Source of the DNA: Paenibacillus sp. PastM-3 | Lineage (GTDB): Bacteria > Bacillota > Bacilli > Paenibacillales > Paenibacillaceae | Assembly (NCBI RefSeq): GCF_029893965.1 | Contig: NZ_JARXXP010000013.1 | Coordinates: 1-64,000, forward strand | Reading direction: 5' to 3' | DNA length: 64,000 nucleotides | Part shown: positions 35,070 to 43,695 of the stretch, in pieces | Layout of the letters: each line of letters begins with the position of its first letter | Numbering within the stretch: position 1 is the stretch's first letter | Translations under genes and position numbers: made by a program | The notes under the pieces: model-generated | Databases searched by the model: none | Seen by the model: the letters and a program-made list of their open reading frames with translations, nothing else | Told to the model about the DNA's origin: nothing

Positions 35070-35727
35070 CCGCAGCGAACATATCAGGGAATTGCTGAAG
35101 CTGTATTTTATAATGGGCAGTGTGAACTGCCGCCTGTCTCCGGCAGACACGCTGCTGCAGGCGGTTAACGGCGGCATTACCCTGTTCCAGTTCCGGGAAA
35201 AGGGTCCCGGTGCGCTGAGCGGCGCTGCAGCTGTTGATCTGGCCCGCCAGCTCCAGGGCATCTGCCGGCAGCGCGGCATCCCCTTTATCGTCAATGACGA
35301 TATCGGGCTTGCTGAAATGCTGGGTGCCGACGGGGTCCATGTCGGCCAGGAGGATGAGCCGGCCGCTGCCATCCGCCGCAGGCTCGGTGCTGACAAGATC
35401 GTCGGCGTATCGGCGCATACGCTGGAAGAAGCACAGCAGGCGATTGCGGATGGTGCAGATTATCTCGGCGTAGGCCCGGTTTACCCGACCTCCTCCAAGG
35501 AGGATGCCAGAGCAGTACAGGGAACACAAGTGATCGAACAGCTAAGACGCAGCGGGCTCAGCATACCGCTGGTGGGAATCGGCGGTATTACTGCAGACAA
35601 TGTGACACCTGTGATACGCGCAGGTGCAGATGGAATCTCGGTGATCTCAGCGGTTGCGCAAGCCCCGGAGATCACTGGCGCAGCAAGGCATCTGCTGCAT
35701 AAAGTCATCATAAGCAGCAGGACTTAA
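35062..35727 (+). CDS. thiE: Thiamine phosphate synthase
   Basis: 221 residues from the ATG at 35062, with GAGAGGGG upstream. Joins HMP-PP and HET-P to thiamine phosphate. Motifs: LYFIMGSVNC, TLFQFREKGPGALSG, IPFIVNDDIGLAEMLGADGVHVGQED, YLGVGPVYPTSSKEDA and VGIGGITADN. Last gene of the operon, followed by a strong terminator. Confidence 0.96.
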   Translation: MLSRSEHIRELLKLYFIMGSVNCRLSPADTLLQAVNGGITLFQFREKGPGALSGAAAVDLARQLQGICRQRGIPFIVNDDIGLAEMLGADGVHVGQEDEPAAAIRRRLGADKIVGVSAHTLEEAQQAIADGADYLGVGPVYPTSSKEDARAVQGTQVIEQLRRSGLSIPLVGIGGITADNVTPVIRAGADGISVISAVAQAPEITGAARHLLHKVIISSRT

Positions 35728-35736
35728 AGAAGATAC

Positions 35737-35782
35737 AAACAGGGCGGGCAGCATCTTTCGGATGCCGCCCGCCCTGTTTTGC
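35737..35782 (+). terminator. Terminator of the thiamine operon
   Basis: ACAGGGCGGGCAGCATC pairs with GATGCCGCCCGCCCTGT around a short loop, followed by TTTTG. Confidence 0.92.
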
Positions 35783-35799
35783 AAAAAAGAATAATGCTG

Positions 35800-36363
35800 T
35801 TATGCTTCATCCGTTAGCGGATCCTTAAATCTGCTCATAACCAGCGTGTTATAGTATGTACCGTCTGCCAGCAGCTTGTCTTTTTTCAGGATGCCCTCGG
35901 TTTCGAATCCGAACCTGCGGTAGAGCGAGATCGCCCCGGTATTGGTCTCCAGCACCGTCAGCCCCATCTTGACGATCCCCTGGCTGTCCGCCCAGGAAGT
36001 GGCCTGCTGCAGCAGACTGTAGCCGATCCCGTATCCCCAGAACGCCCGCAGAATGCAAATGCCGAATTCAACCTTATGTGCATTTCTGGACAGCACGCTT
36101 CCCTCACACCTGGAGAATCCGGCGATCCTCCCTTCTACTTCCGCTATAAGAAACAAGTTCCTGTCCGCTTCCGTATCCTTGCAGATAATCTCTTCAAAGC
36201 CTTCCGGGCTGATAAAGCCTTCGCCCTGGCGCCGCTCCATATTCTCCGTCTCCCCGTCAATCTGCAGCCTTACTACGGACAGCTCCGCGGCATCTTCACG
36301 GACGGCTGATCTGATCATATAAAAGATTCCGTTCCGTTCAACCTGCCGTTGACCAATGATCAT
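35800..36363 (-). CDS. GNAT-family N-acetyltransferase
   Basis: 187 residues. The acetyl-CoA site is read in the second half: FGICILRAFWGYGIGYSLLQQATSWAD corresponds to the family's motif A, with GAISLYRRFGFETEG as motif B. Similar to ribosomal-protein or small-molecule acetyltransferases (RimJ/RimL type); substrate unknown. ATG at 36363 with a G-rich site about 10 nt upstream; an ATG 15 codons in is an alternative. Expressed alone. Confidence 0.85.
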   Translation of the reverse strand: MIIGQRQVERNGIFYMIRSAVREDAAELSVVRLQIDGETENMERRQGEGFISPEGFEEIICKDTEADRNLFLIAEVEGRIAGFSRCEGSVLSRNAHKVEFGICILRAFWGYGIGYSLLQQATSWADSQGIVKMGLTVLETNTGAISLYRRFGFETEGILKKDKLLADGTYYNTLVMSRFKDPLTDEA

Positions 36364-36474
36364 AAGCTATGTGCCCCCCTTTTTCTCGCGAATGTTAATT
36401 ATAGCATTTACCACCTGAATGATCGCTGAAAAGGTACGCAAGACGGGCAGCTGAATAACCCTCTTTTGTTGTAT

Positions 36475-36519
36475 AAAAAAACCGTATCCTGCCGCTAATG
36501 CAGCCGGGGTACGGTTTTT
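36475..36519 (-). terminator. Terminator of the pseudouridine synthase gene
   Basis: AAAAAACCGTA pairs with TACGGTTTTT, with further inner pairing, giving T-runs on both strands. It lies about 30 nt past the rluF-like stop and could also serve as a barrier for plus-strand transcripts. Confidence 0.85.
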
Positions 36520-36549
36520 CACTTATACGCAAAATAGTTCATCCGGTTC

Positions 36550-37245
36550 TCATCCATTCAGCGTCTGCATCAGCCTGTCCAGCTCCTCCCCGGTCAGATG
36601 CCGCCACGCTCCTCTTTCCAGGCCGTCCAGTGTAATGTTCATAATCCGGGTCCGTTCCAGACGGAGTACGCTTTGGCCCAGCTCCCTGCACATCCGGCGG
36701 ATCTGCAGATTGAGCCCCTGCGTGAGTATTATCCCGAACTCCTGCTCTGCTATCGGATAGGTAATACAAGGCTTTGTGACGGTTCCGAGAATGGCAACAC
36801 CGGCGGACATGGCCTCCAGGAATGCTGCGGTCACCGGCTTATCCACGGTTACATGGTATTCCTTCTCATGCTGATTTTCCGAACGCATCATTTTGTTAAC
36901 AATATCACCGTCATTCGTGAGCAGAATCAGGCCTTCCGAAAGTTTGTCGAGCCGTCCCACAGCAAAGACCCGGGAGGGATAGTTAATATAATCAATGATG
37001 TTGCCCTCAACCCCGCGCGCAGCTGTGCAGGTAATGCCAACCGGCTTGTTCAGGGCCAGATATACGTATTCCTGTGCAGTCAAGCTGACCGGGTTGCCGT
37101 CAACAGCGACCAGATCATCCGGCTCCAAAAGGGTATTTTTGCCGCAGACCTCACCGTTAACCGTTATCCGGCCGGCTGCAAGCAGTCTGGCCGTTTCCCG
37201 GCGCGGGTAAATGCCGGTCATGCTCATGTATTTATCGATTCTCAT
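36550..37245 (-). CDS. rluF: 23S rRNA pseudouridine synthase, RluF type
   Basis: 231 residues. N-terminal S4 RNA-binding domain (about 1-60: MRIDKYMSMTGIYPRRETARLLAAG) and an RsuA/RluF catalytic domain with the nucleophile Asp in AVGRLDKLSEGLILLTNDGD (near 100). EKEYHVTVDKP and LNLQIRRMCRELG are typical. It isomerises a uridine in large-subunit rRNA. Shares the minus strand with a small basic gene just upstream (9-bp gap). Confidence 0.92.
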   Translation of the reverse strand: MRIDKYMSMTGIYPRRETARLLAAGRITVNGEVCGKNTLLEPDDLVAVDGNPVSLTAQEYVYLALNKPVGITCTAARGVEGNIIDYINYPSRVFAVGRLDKLSEGLILLTNDGDIVNKMMRSENQHEKEYHVTVDKPVTAAFLEAMSAGVAILGTVTKPCITYPIAEQEFGIILTQGLNLQIRRMCRELGQSVLRLERTRIMNITLDGLERGAWRHLTGEELDRLMQTLNG

Positions 37246-37254
37246 CTCCAGATC

Positions 37255-37425
37255 CTATTTACTGCCGCCCTTTTTATTATCACTGCCGGCTTTAATTGCA
37301 CCTTTCGGCCCCTGGCCGCCTGCCGGTCCTTTATTTGGTTTCACCGGCTTGGCTGTTTTATTCCAGCGGGTCCAGCCCTTGCTGCCGGTTCCTCTGCCTG
37401 TGCCGCCGCCTTTACTTTTTGCCAC
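37255..37425 (-). CDS. Small basic glycine/lysine-rich protein, unknown function
   Basis: 56 residues from a GTG at 37425, preferred because GGAG lies 7 nt upstream; the open frame extends to 37488 without a site. Composition is dominated by Gly, Lys and Pro (AKSKGGGTGRGTGSKGW, KPVKPNKGPAGGQGPKG), predicted disordered and strongly positive, so RNA binding is possible. Encoded just before the pseudouridine synthase on the same strand. Confidence 0.65.
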   Translation of the reverse strand: MAKSKGGGTGRGTGSKGWTRWNKTAKPVKPNKGPAGGQGPKGAIKAGSDNKKGGSK

Positions 37426-37510
37426 TATATCACTCCGTCTTTTGTTCAGTTTCTTTGCAATCCAACCTATCTTACCATTATTAAGCATGGCCTGTCAGGT
37501 AAATACGCAA

Positions 37511-37541
37511 ACAGCCTGCCGGAACCAGTCCGGCAGGCTGT
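37511..37541 (-). terminator. Terminator of the asd gene
   Basis: ACAGCCTGCCGGA (37511-37523) pairs with TCCGGCAGGCTGT (37529-37541), 13 perfect pairs with a 5-nt loop; TTTGCG follows on the minus strand. Confidence 0.85.
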
Positions 37542-37553
37542 ACAAAAACGATA

Positions 37554-38639
37554 TTATTTCGGCTGGATATAGCCTTCTGCCTTCAGCAGCTCTGCGATCA
37601 GCACTGCACCGCCGGCTGCGCCGCGTACTGTGTTGTGGGAGAGGCTGACGAATTTGTAATCATACAGCGAATCTTCACGCAGTCTGCCTGCGGACACGCC
37701 CATGCCGTTCTCGATGTCCCGGTCAAGCTTGGTCTGAGGACGGTTTTCTTCTTCGAAATAAGTGATGAACTGTTTAGGTGCGCTTGGCAGCTCCAGCTCC
37801 TGCGGACGTCCCTTAAAGCTGTTCCAGCGCTCCAGGATTTCTTCCTTGGAAGGCTTCTGTTCAAAGGAAGCGAATACTGCTGCCAGATGGCCGTCGGCTA
37901 CCGGCACACGAATACACTGGCTGGTAATGACAGGCTGTTCGCTTTTAACGATACCTTCTTCTGATACCTCGCCCCAGATCCGCAGCGGCTCCTGCTCGCT
38001 CTTCTCTTCTTCACCGCCGATGTACGGAATGACGTTGTCAAGCATTTCCGGCCAGTCGGCAAAGGTTTTACCCGCGCCGGAAATAGCCTGATAAGTGGTC
38101 ACTACAACCTTGGACGGCTTAAATTCCTTGAGGGCATTCAGCGCCGGCATGTAGCTCTGGATAGAGCAGTTCGGCTTAACCGCGATGAAGCCTGTTTCCG
38201 TTCCCAGACGTTTGCGCTGCTGGGCGATAACCGCCAGATGCTCCGGATTGATCTCAGGAATGACCATCGGAACGTCAGGCGTCCAGCGGTGTGCCGAGTT
38301 ATTGGAAATGACAGGCGTTCCTGTCTTGGCATAGGCTTCTTCCAGCGCCTTGATTTCTTCTTTTTTCATATCTACGGCACAGAAAATCAGATCGACATCT
38401 GCAGCCACTTCTTCTACATTAGAGGCATCCTGAACCATAATGCCTTTTACCGCTTCGGGCATAGGTGTAGCCAGCTTCCATCTGCCTTTTACTGATTCCT
38501 CGTACGTTTTACCGGCCGAATTCCGGCTTGCAGCAATAACGGTTACCTGAAACCACGGATGATTCTCAAGGAGTGCAACAAAACGCTGACCCACCATACC
38601 GGTACCGCCAACGATACCCGCTCTTAATTTACTTGACAT
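37554..38639 (-). CDS. asd: Aspartate-semialdehyde dehydrogenase, archaeal/fungal type
   Basis: 361 residues from the ATG at 38639 (AAAGGAA site). Reduces aspartyl phosphate to the semialdehyde, the branch point to lysine, diaminopimelate, threonine and methionine. NADP-binding GIVGGTGMVGQRF at the N terminus, catalytic Cys in VKPNCSIQSY (about 160), and QAISGAGKTFADWPEMLDN followed by VIPYIGGEEE. The last segment and NHPWFQV resemble the yeast HOM2/archaeal class rather than the shorter Bacillus subtilis Asd. A single gene with its own promoter. Confidence 0.92.
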   Translation of the reverse strand: MSSKLRAGIVGGTGMVGQRFVALLENHPWFQVTVIAASRNSAGKTYEESVKGRWKLATPMPEAVKGIMVQDASNVEEVAADVDLIFCAVDMKKEEIKALEEAYAKTGTPVISNNSAHRWTPDVPMVIPEINPEHLAVIAQQRKRLGTETGFIAVKPNCSIQSYMPALNALKEFKPSKVVVTTYQAISGAGKTFADWPEMLDNVIPYIGGEEEKSEQEPLRIWGEVSEEGIVKSEQPVITSQCIRVPVADGHLAAVFASFEQKPSKEEILERWNSFKGRPQELELPSAPKQFITYFEEENRPQTKLDRDIENGMGVSAGRLREDSLYDYKFVSLSHNTVRGAAGGAVLIAELLKAEGYIQPK

Positions 38640-38694
38640 AAGGGATTCATTTCCTTTCAAGCTGCTCCTATTGTTAGGTGCTTTTTAATAACCG

Positions 38695-38723
38695 ATTATA
38701 AATGATATACGCAGCTTACACAA
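38695..38723 (-). promoter_or_regulatory. SigA-type promoter of asd
   Basis: Minus strand TTGTGT (38723-38718), 17-nt spacer, TATAAT (38700-38695), about 55 bp before the start codon. Confidence 0.7.
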
Positions 38724-38788
38724 TATGTGAATGAAAAGTTAATACTGGATAAGATAAAGCGTTCCGTCCAAACGTCCCCAGAATAACC

Positions 38789-38804
38789 GTGCTTAATTAA
38801 GCAC
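38789..38804. promoter_or_regulatory. 16-bp perfect palindrome upstream of asd
   Basis: GTGCTTAATTAAGCAC, perfectly symmetric, about 65 bp upstream of the -35 box of asd. A candidate operator; no regulator gene is adjacent. The rest of 38805-38950 is AT-rich and holds nothing else that I can name. Confidence 0.4.
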
Positions 38805-38957
38805 AGATATGCAGAGCTTTTTATGGAAATTATTATATATGTTTATGAAATCAGCAACTGCCACGCCTCCTATTGCCCAGGATATGCGGACACACTAATC
38901 GGGAACTGGGTAAAAGCAACAAAATGCTCCCTTGAGTTCCTGGGATTCGGCAAATCT

Positions 38958-38993
38958 AAAAAGACTCCGTCCTTCTGTTAAAGGAGCGGAGCC
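38958..38993 (-). terminator. Terminator of the MoxR/VWA operon
   Basis: Minus-strand stem GGCTCCGCTCCTT / AAGGACGGAGTC with a 6-nt loop, followed by TTTTTAG. It lies about 40 nt after the VWA gene stop. Confidence 0.88.
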
Positions 38994-39034
38994 ATTGAGT
39001 ATAATGCTTGAGTTTGATCTTATATTCAGCAGAA

Positions 39035-40249
39035 TTACTGGGCACCCAGCCGTTTGGCCAGCTCCCCAAGATCCTGGCCCTTCAGCGCTCCTTCAACCAG
39101 TGCCGGCAGCAGTGCGGGGGTACAGGCAAAGCAAGGTGTTCCATCCCTGGACAGCTGCCTTGCAAGTCTTTCGTCATAAGAGGGCTTGCCGGAATCGGAC
39201 AAGGCCAGCAGTGTCATTGTGCGGACACCGGACTCCCGGAGCTCACGCATCCGCCGTACCAGCGCTGCCTGGTTGCCGTTCTCGTACAGGTCAGAGACGA
39301 TGATAAACAGCGTCTTTTTGGGTTCTTCGATAAACTGCTCACAGTATTTAACGGATTTATTAATGTCTGTCCCCCCGCCGAGCTGAATGCCAAACAGCAT
39401 ATCAACCGGGTCATTGGCGCATTGCTCGGTCAGGTCTACCACCTCAGTATCGAAGACGACCACACGTGTGTTCAAGGCCGGGATACTGGCAAAAATCGAG
39501 CCGATCACCGATGCCCAGATAACGGAATCCGCCATCGAACCGCTTTGGTCAATATCTACGATTACCGTCCATTCCTTGCTGCGGCGGGCCCGGTCAAAGT
39601 AATAAAAACGCTCAGGAATAATAATCCGCCGCTCCTGGTCATAATGCTTGAGATTGCGCTGGATTGTCAGCTTCCAGTCCAGGCCGCTGAGCGACGGCAG
39701 AGGGGAATGCTGGCGCTTGTTGAGCGCTCCGGTCACTGCCCGCCGGATATCTGTCTCCAGCAGCTTGACGAGATCATCAACCAGCGCCTTAACAAGCATA
39801 CGTGCCGTCTCTTTTGTCTTCTCGGGAATTTTGCCCTTCAGCGAGAGCAGGGTTCCCACCAGCTGAATATCCGGCTTGACTGCAGCCAGCAGCTCAGGCT
39901 CAAACAGCAGCTGCTTCCAGCCTTTGCGCTCCATCGCATCGCTCTGGATAATCGAGACCACATCTTCCGGAAAGAAGCTGCGCACGTCACCCAGCCATTT
40001 GGACAGGTTCAGGGAACCGTGCCCGGAGCCTGTGCCCCTCCCCCTATTGCTGCTGGCCGCCTTCCCCGAAGCCCCCCCGGCTCCCGTCTCATCATAAATG
40101 GCCGCCAGGGCAGCATCCATTACCCGCTCTTCTTCCGTCAGCGACAGCTGCCCGCCTTCCCCGTATCCGGACAGCGCCGCATCCGCCTCCTGGCCGAGAA
40201 TCAGCCGCCAGCGGGTCAGCGTATATTTCTCTACATGTTCATTTGTCAT
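39035..40249 (-). CDS. VWA-domain protein of the MoxR/SWIM/DUF5682 cluster
   Basis: 404 residues. A helical N-terminal region (about 1-220) with a Gly/Ser-rich linker near 55-80 is followed by a von Willebrand factor A domain at about 225-375. The metal-dependent adhesion site is complete: DxSxS at Asp 234-Ser 238 (VDIDQSGSM), Thr 294 in GGGTDI and Asp 320 in IVSDLYENG. VWA proteins paired with MoxR ATPases act as adaptors in metal insertion or complex remodelling. No membrane segment. Starts 1 nt after the DUF5682-type gene, so it is co-translated with it. Confidence 0.92.
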   Translation of the reverse strand: MTNEHVEKYTLTRWRLILGQEADAALSGYGEGGQLSLTEEERVMDAALAAIYDETGAGGASGKAASSNRGRGTGSGHGSLNLSKWLGDVRSFFPEDVVSIIQSDAMERKGWKQLLFEPELLAAVKPDIQLVGTLLSLKGKIPEKTKETARMLVKALVDDLVKLLETDIRRAVTGALNKRQHSPLPSLSGLDWKLTIQRNLKHYDQERRIIIPERFYYFDRARRSKEWTVIVDIDQSGSMADSVIWASVIGSIFASIPALNTRVVVFDTEVVDLTEQCANDPVDMLFGIQLGGGTDINKSVKYCEQFIEEPKKTLFIIVSDLYENGNQAALVRRMRELRESGVRTMTLLALSDSGKPSYDERLARQLSRDGTPCFACTPALLPALVEGALKGQDLGELAKRLGAQ

Positions 40250-42595
40250 CTAAAAGTCCCCGAAGTCAAAATCATTCAGCTCATCCAGCATTTTGGCTTC
40301 CTCCTCCTTCAGCTCACCGGTCAGCACCTCTGCCGCCTGCTCGCTGTTCACACCCCACAGCTCGCCAAGCAGCTCGGAAATCATCGTCTTCTCGCGCGGG
40401 GAGAACGTACTGAACGCTCTCCGGAGAAAGACCAGTGCCCGCTTGAATTGGTCGTCATCCAGCGCATTGATATAATCATTCAGCTGCTCCCATAGGCTCA
40501 TCCGTGACAGCAGGCCATAATGCCCGCGCATCGACAGGCCTTCGAACCAGCCGGCGCCCAGATCGGCCGGTATGCCCGGGGACAAACGGCGCGACACTTC
40601 AGCCGCAAGCTCCCCGGCCGAAACGCTGCCGCGCTCCAGCAGAATCGCGCAGGCATAACCGGATAGACGCGGATTGCGGTCATCACGTTCCGCGAGCTGC
40701 TGCAGCTCCTGCAGCCATTGACCGTCATCCAGCTTGTCGCCATGCTCCAGCGAAATACCGTTCAGTTCGTTCATTGCCGTCAGCATCGCCCCTGCCGCCT
40801 CATCGTTGCAGCCGCTGGCGTCCAGCAGGAACAGGCAGCCTCTGTTGAACAGTTCCTCAAGCAGAGGCAGGAGCGGTGCAGTATCGACTTTGCGGATATC
40901 CCCGAAGCTCAGGATGGTTGACAGCTCACGGGCAGCAGCAGCCATTCCGACCACGTCCCGGCTGAGGGCAGCCAGATTCTGCAGCACCCGGGTACCTTCC
41001 TCCATCTGGGCTGTCATGGCGCACTGGCAGGCAATCCGGATCAGCACCGAAGCTTCGGCAATGGAACGGCATTCCTGAAGCTTCTCACGCAGCACATAGG
41101 CAACTGCCACCTCAACGGTCTCACCCAGCAGCGTCGATTCGACCACCTGAATCTCCACCTCGGGTGACCACTGAATGACCCAATGCTCCGCCCAGGTCGC
41201 ACTATCCTGTCCGCTTGGACGGTTCTTGGCAAAGGATATGCCCAGCAGGCTCAGCCGGTGAAACAAAACCGAACGGTTCAGATCAAGGAAGGCTGCCTGT
41301 TCACTGGATACTCTGCGGTTCTCGCGGAGATCGAGCTGCAGGTCGCTTGCTACCGCTGACTTGTATTTCTCCAGCTTATACTGCTTCAGCAGACGGTTCA
41401 GATCATCCTGAATCGGGGTCTGACTGACTCCCTCAGGCAAATAGCCGATCGCCGTACCGACATCTACGCGCGCCAGCGGCTCTGCTATAGCGCCAAGGTC
41501 TCCATGGCCTAGCAGTGTCTGGGCCGCATCGCGCAGGTCGCGCAGCGCGGGCCTGCTGCCGCCATGCAGGGCAGCCAGCGATTCTGCCAGCCTGACCGCT
41601 TCAATCACTTCAGCGGTGGAGCGGTAGGTACCGCCGCTGCGTACATGGCCGGCCACCGCAGAAAGATAGCGGTGCGGCAGCTCCTCAGGCTTGCCGGCAG
41701 CCATAGCGTCCCACATCATTTCAAAGTAATGTGGAGCTGCGTTGCCTGCGCCATAACCGGACATGGTGGACAGCTTATAGTACGAGTAAGGCATCAGCGT
41801 CAGCTTGGTGCTGCGTGACGGGAGCGCAGCGAGCTCTTCATCACTCATAGCCGGCAGCGCTGCCGCCAGTGCAGAGTCATGATACGCCCCGCAGATGACT
41901 ACAATTTTATCCGGCTTGTGCCCTGCAGCAACCGCCTGCCCGATCTGGCGGCGCATATAGGCTTCACGCAGCGCATTGTAAGCATACTCGGAAGGCTGCT
42001 CTCTGAGCTCCTTCTCCTCTCCCAGCTCACGCATGTGCGCCGAAAAAGCACGAATCGCAGCCTGATACGCCCCGCTGCTGTCGTTATGCTCATAATTGCG
42101 TTCCCAATACATGTCGTAATCATATTCGCCGGCAAGCTGGGCAATCCGGCTGTAAACGGATGACTCATCCTGAATTTCTGCCGCTTCCGGCTCACCCGCC
42201 TGGTCAGCGGAAGGCGCAACCTCCGGTCCGGCAGCTCTGCTCCGGTTCATGGCATCCTGCAGGCCCAGGGTTACAGAGGACGGAAGGTCAATGAAGGCTG
42301 CTTCCGCCTTATGCTTCCGCGCCCATTTCATCGCCTGATACTCCGGAGAGTATACAGCGAACGGCCAGAGCACCGTCCGGACAGGAACCTGATCGGTGAA
42401 GGCCAGGATGGCCACGGGGGGCCTGGTTGCTCCCTCGGTCAGATGGCGGATTTCATCCGTTGCATCACTGGGACCTTCTATCAGCACTGCTGTCGGCTTG
42501 TGTTCATCCAGAAAGTCCAGCAGATGCCTGGCCCCGCCGGGGGACAAATGGCGCACCCCGAAGATACGTACCCCAGCTTCAGCAGCCGCAGTCAC
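40250..42595 (-). CDS. DUF5682-type protein, TraB/ChaN/EreA-like
   Basis: 781 residues. The N-terminal about 260 residues have two GxxH motifs, GVRH at 13-16 and GAYH at 236-239, a Glu in VLIEGPSD (Glu 40), a WERNYEH segment at 164-170 and EAYMRRQIG near 211-219. This set resembles the EreA/ChaN/TraB/Tiki superfamily of metal-dependent hydrolases; that link is my inference. The remaining about 500 residues are helical and repeat-like, probably a scaffold. No signal peptide, so cytosolic. It overlaps moxR by 4 nt and abuts the VWA gene. The DUF5682 name is by recall of this operon type in other bacteria. Confidence 0.85.
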   Translation of the reverse strand: MTAAAEAGVRIFGVRHLSPGGARHLLDFLDEHKPTAVLIEGPSDATDEIRHLTEGATRPPVAILAFTDQVPVRTVLWPFAVYSPEYQAMKWARKHKAEAAFIDLPSSVTLGLQDAMNRSRAAGPEVAPSADQAGEPEAAEIQDESSVYSRIAQLAGEYDYDMYWERNYEHNDSSGAYQAAIRAFSAHMRELGEEKELREQPSEYAYNALREAYMRRQIGQAVAAGHKPDKIVVICGAYHDSALAAALPAMSDEELAALPSRSTKLTLMPYSYYKLSTMSGYGAGNAAPHYFEMMWDAMAAGKPEELPHRYLSAVAGHVRSGGTYRSTAEVIEAVRLAESLAALHGGSRPALRDLRDAAQTLLGHGDLGAIAEPLARVDVGTAIGYLPEGVSQTPIQDDLNRLLKQYKLEKYKSAVASDLQLDLRENRRVSSEQAAFLDLNRSVLFHRLSLLGISFAKNRPSGQDSATWAEHWVIQWSPEVEIQVVESTLLGETVEVAVAYVLREKLQECRSIAEASVLIRIACQCAMTAQMEEGTRVLQNLAALSRDVVGMAAAARELSTILSFGDIRKVDTAPLLPLLEELFNRGCLFLLDASGCNDEAAGAMLTAMNELNGISLEHGDKLDDGQWLQELQQLAERDDRNPRLSGYACAILLERGSVSAGELAAEVSRRLSPGIPADLGAGWFEGLSMRGHYGLLSRMSLWEQLNDYINALDDDQFKRALVFLRRAFSTFSPREKTMISELLGELWGVNSEQAAEVLTGELKEEEAKMLDELNDFDFGDF

Positions 42596-43695
42596 TCGTT
42601 CATCTCCTTACAGGCCTGGTACAGGCCCCGCCACTCCGTCCCCTTTTTCTTCATCACATTATCGAGATACTCTTTCCAGACCAGCTTATCCTTGTCATCA
42701 TCCTTCACAATGGCGCCCTGCAGGCCGGCTGCCAGATCATTGTCCGTCAGCTCACCGCTCCCGAAGCTTGCAGCCAGTGCCATACTGTTGGTCAGAAGCG
42801 AGATCGCCTCGGCCGTCGAAATCACTCCCGCCGGCGTCTTCACCTTCTCCTTCTTGTCCAGTGTCATCCCGCTGCGCAGCTCGCGGAAAATCGTAACCAC
42901 CTTAAGCAGAGCATCATCTGCGGGAACGGCAGCCTGAAGTTCGTAGGAGGCAGCAATCTCGGCTACCCGCTTTTTCACAATGGAAAGCTCCGTCTCGATA
43001 TCTGACGGTGCCGGCAGCACAATGATATTGAACCGCCGTTTCAGGGCGGCAGACATCTCATTGACCCCGCGGTCTCTGGTATTGGCTGTGGCAATAATTG
43101 AGAAGCCCTTGCGTGCGCTGGTTTCCTTGCCCAGCTCCGGTACGGAAATAGTCTTCTCCGACAGGATGGAGATCAGCGCGTCCTGCACTTCGGAGGCGCA
43201 GCGGGATATTTCCTCGAAGCGGGCGATGCCGCCATCTTCCATGGCCCGCATAATCGGGCTTCTCACAAGCGCCTCCGGAGTCGGCCCGTTTGCCAGCAGC
43301 ATCGCATAGTTCCAGGAGTAGCGAACCTGCTCCTCGCTGGTTCCTGCTGTTCCCTGAACAACCAGGCCGGAGTTGCCGTAAATCGCCGCCGCCAGGTTCT
43401 CGGACAGCCACGATTTGGCCGTACCCGGCTCCCCGATCAGCAGCAGTGCACGATCCGTAACCAGCGTGGCTACAGCCATCTCGATCAGCCGCGTATTCCC
43501 GATATACTTTGGGGTAATCACCTTTTTTCCGGCTTTCCCTCCGGCGATAAAGGTCAGAACCGAACGAGGCGACATCTGCCAGCCGGCCGGGATTTTCCCG
43601 GTATCCTCCTTGATCAGCGCTTCAAGCTCCTCGCGGTACAGCACCTCCGCAGGCAGCCGCATGTAATCCTGAAGCTGCTCTTGTCCCGTTGACAT
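42592..43695 (-). CDS. MoxR-type AAA+ ATPase
   Basis: 367 residues. Walker A GEPGTAKSW (about 98-106), Walker B region GGIARFEEISRC (about 170-181, DE replaced by EE), sensor 1 IIATANTRDRGV (about 200-211), and an arginine-finger region KRRFNIIVLP. A C-terminal lid follows. It belongs to the MoxR branch of AAA+ ATPases, usually chaperones that act with a VWA partner. Encoded between the HEAT-like protein (347-bp gap) and DUF5682-type gene (4-nt overlap). Confidence 0.92.
   Translation of the reverse strand: MSTGQEQLQDYMRLPAEVLYREELEALIKEDTGKIPAGWQMSPRSVLTFIAGGKAGKKVITPKYIGNTRLIEMAVATLVTDRALLLIGEPGTAKSWLSENLAAAIYGNSGLVVQGTAGTSEEQVRYSWNYAMLLANGPTPEALVRSPIMRAMEDGGIARFEEISRCASEVQDALISILSEKTISVPELGKETSARKGFSIIATANTRDRGVNEMSAALKRRFNIIVLPAPSDIETELSIVKKRVAEIAASYELQAAVPADDALLKVVTIFRELRSGMTLDKKEKVKTPAGVISTAEAISLLTNSMALAASFGSGELTDNDLAAGLQGAIVKDDDKDKLVWKEYLDNVMKKKGTEWRGLYQACKEMNE

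Noticed and set aside
39008-40495. 495-codon plus-strand frame opposite the VWA gene
   Set aside because: Long only because of the GC-rich codons on the other strand; the VWA gene has full domain motifs and the plus frame has none.
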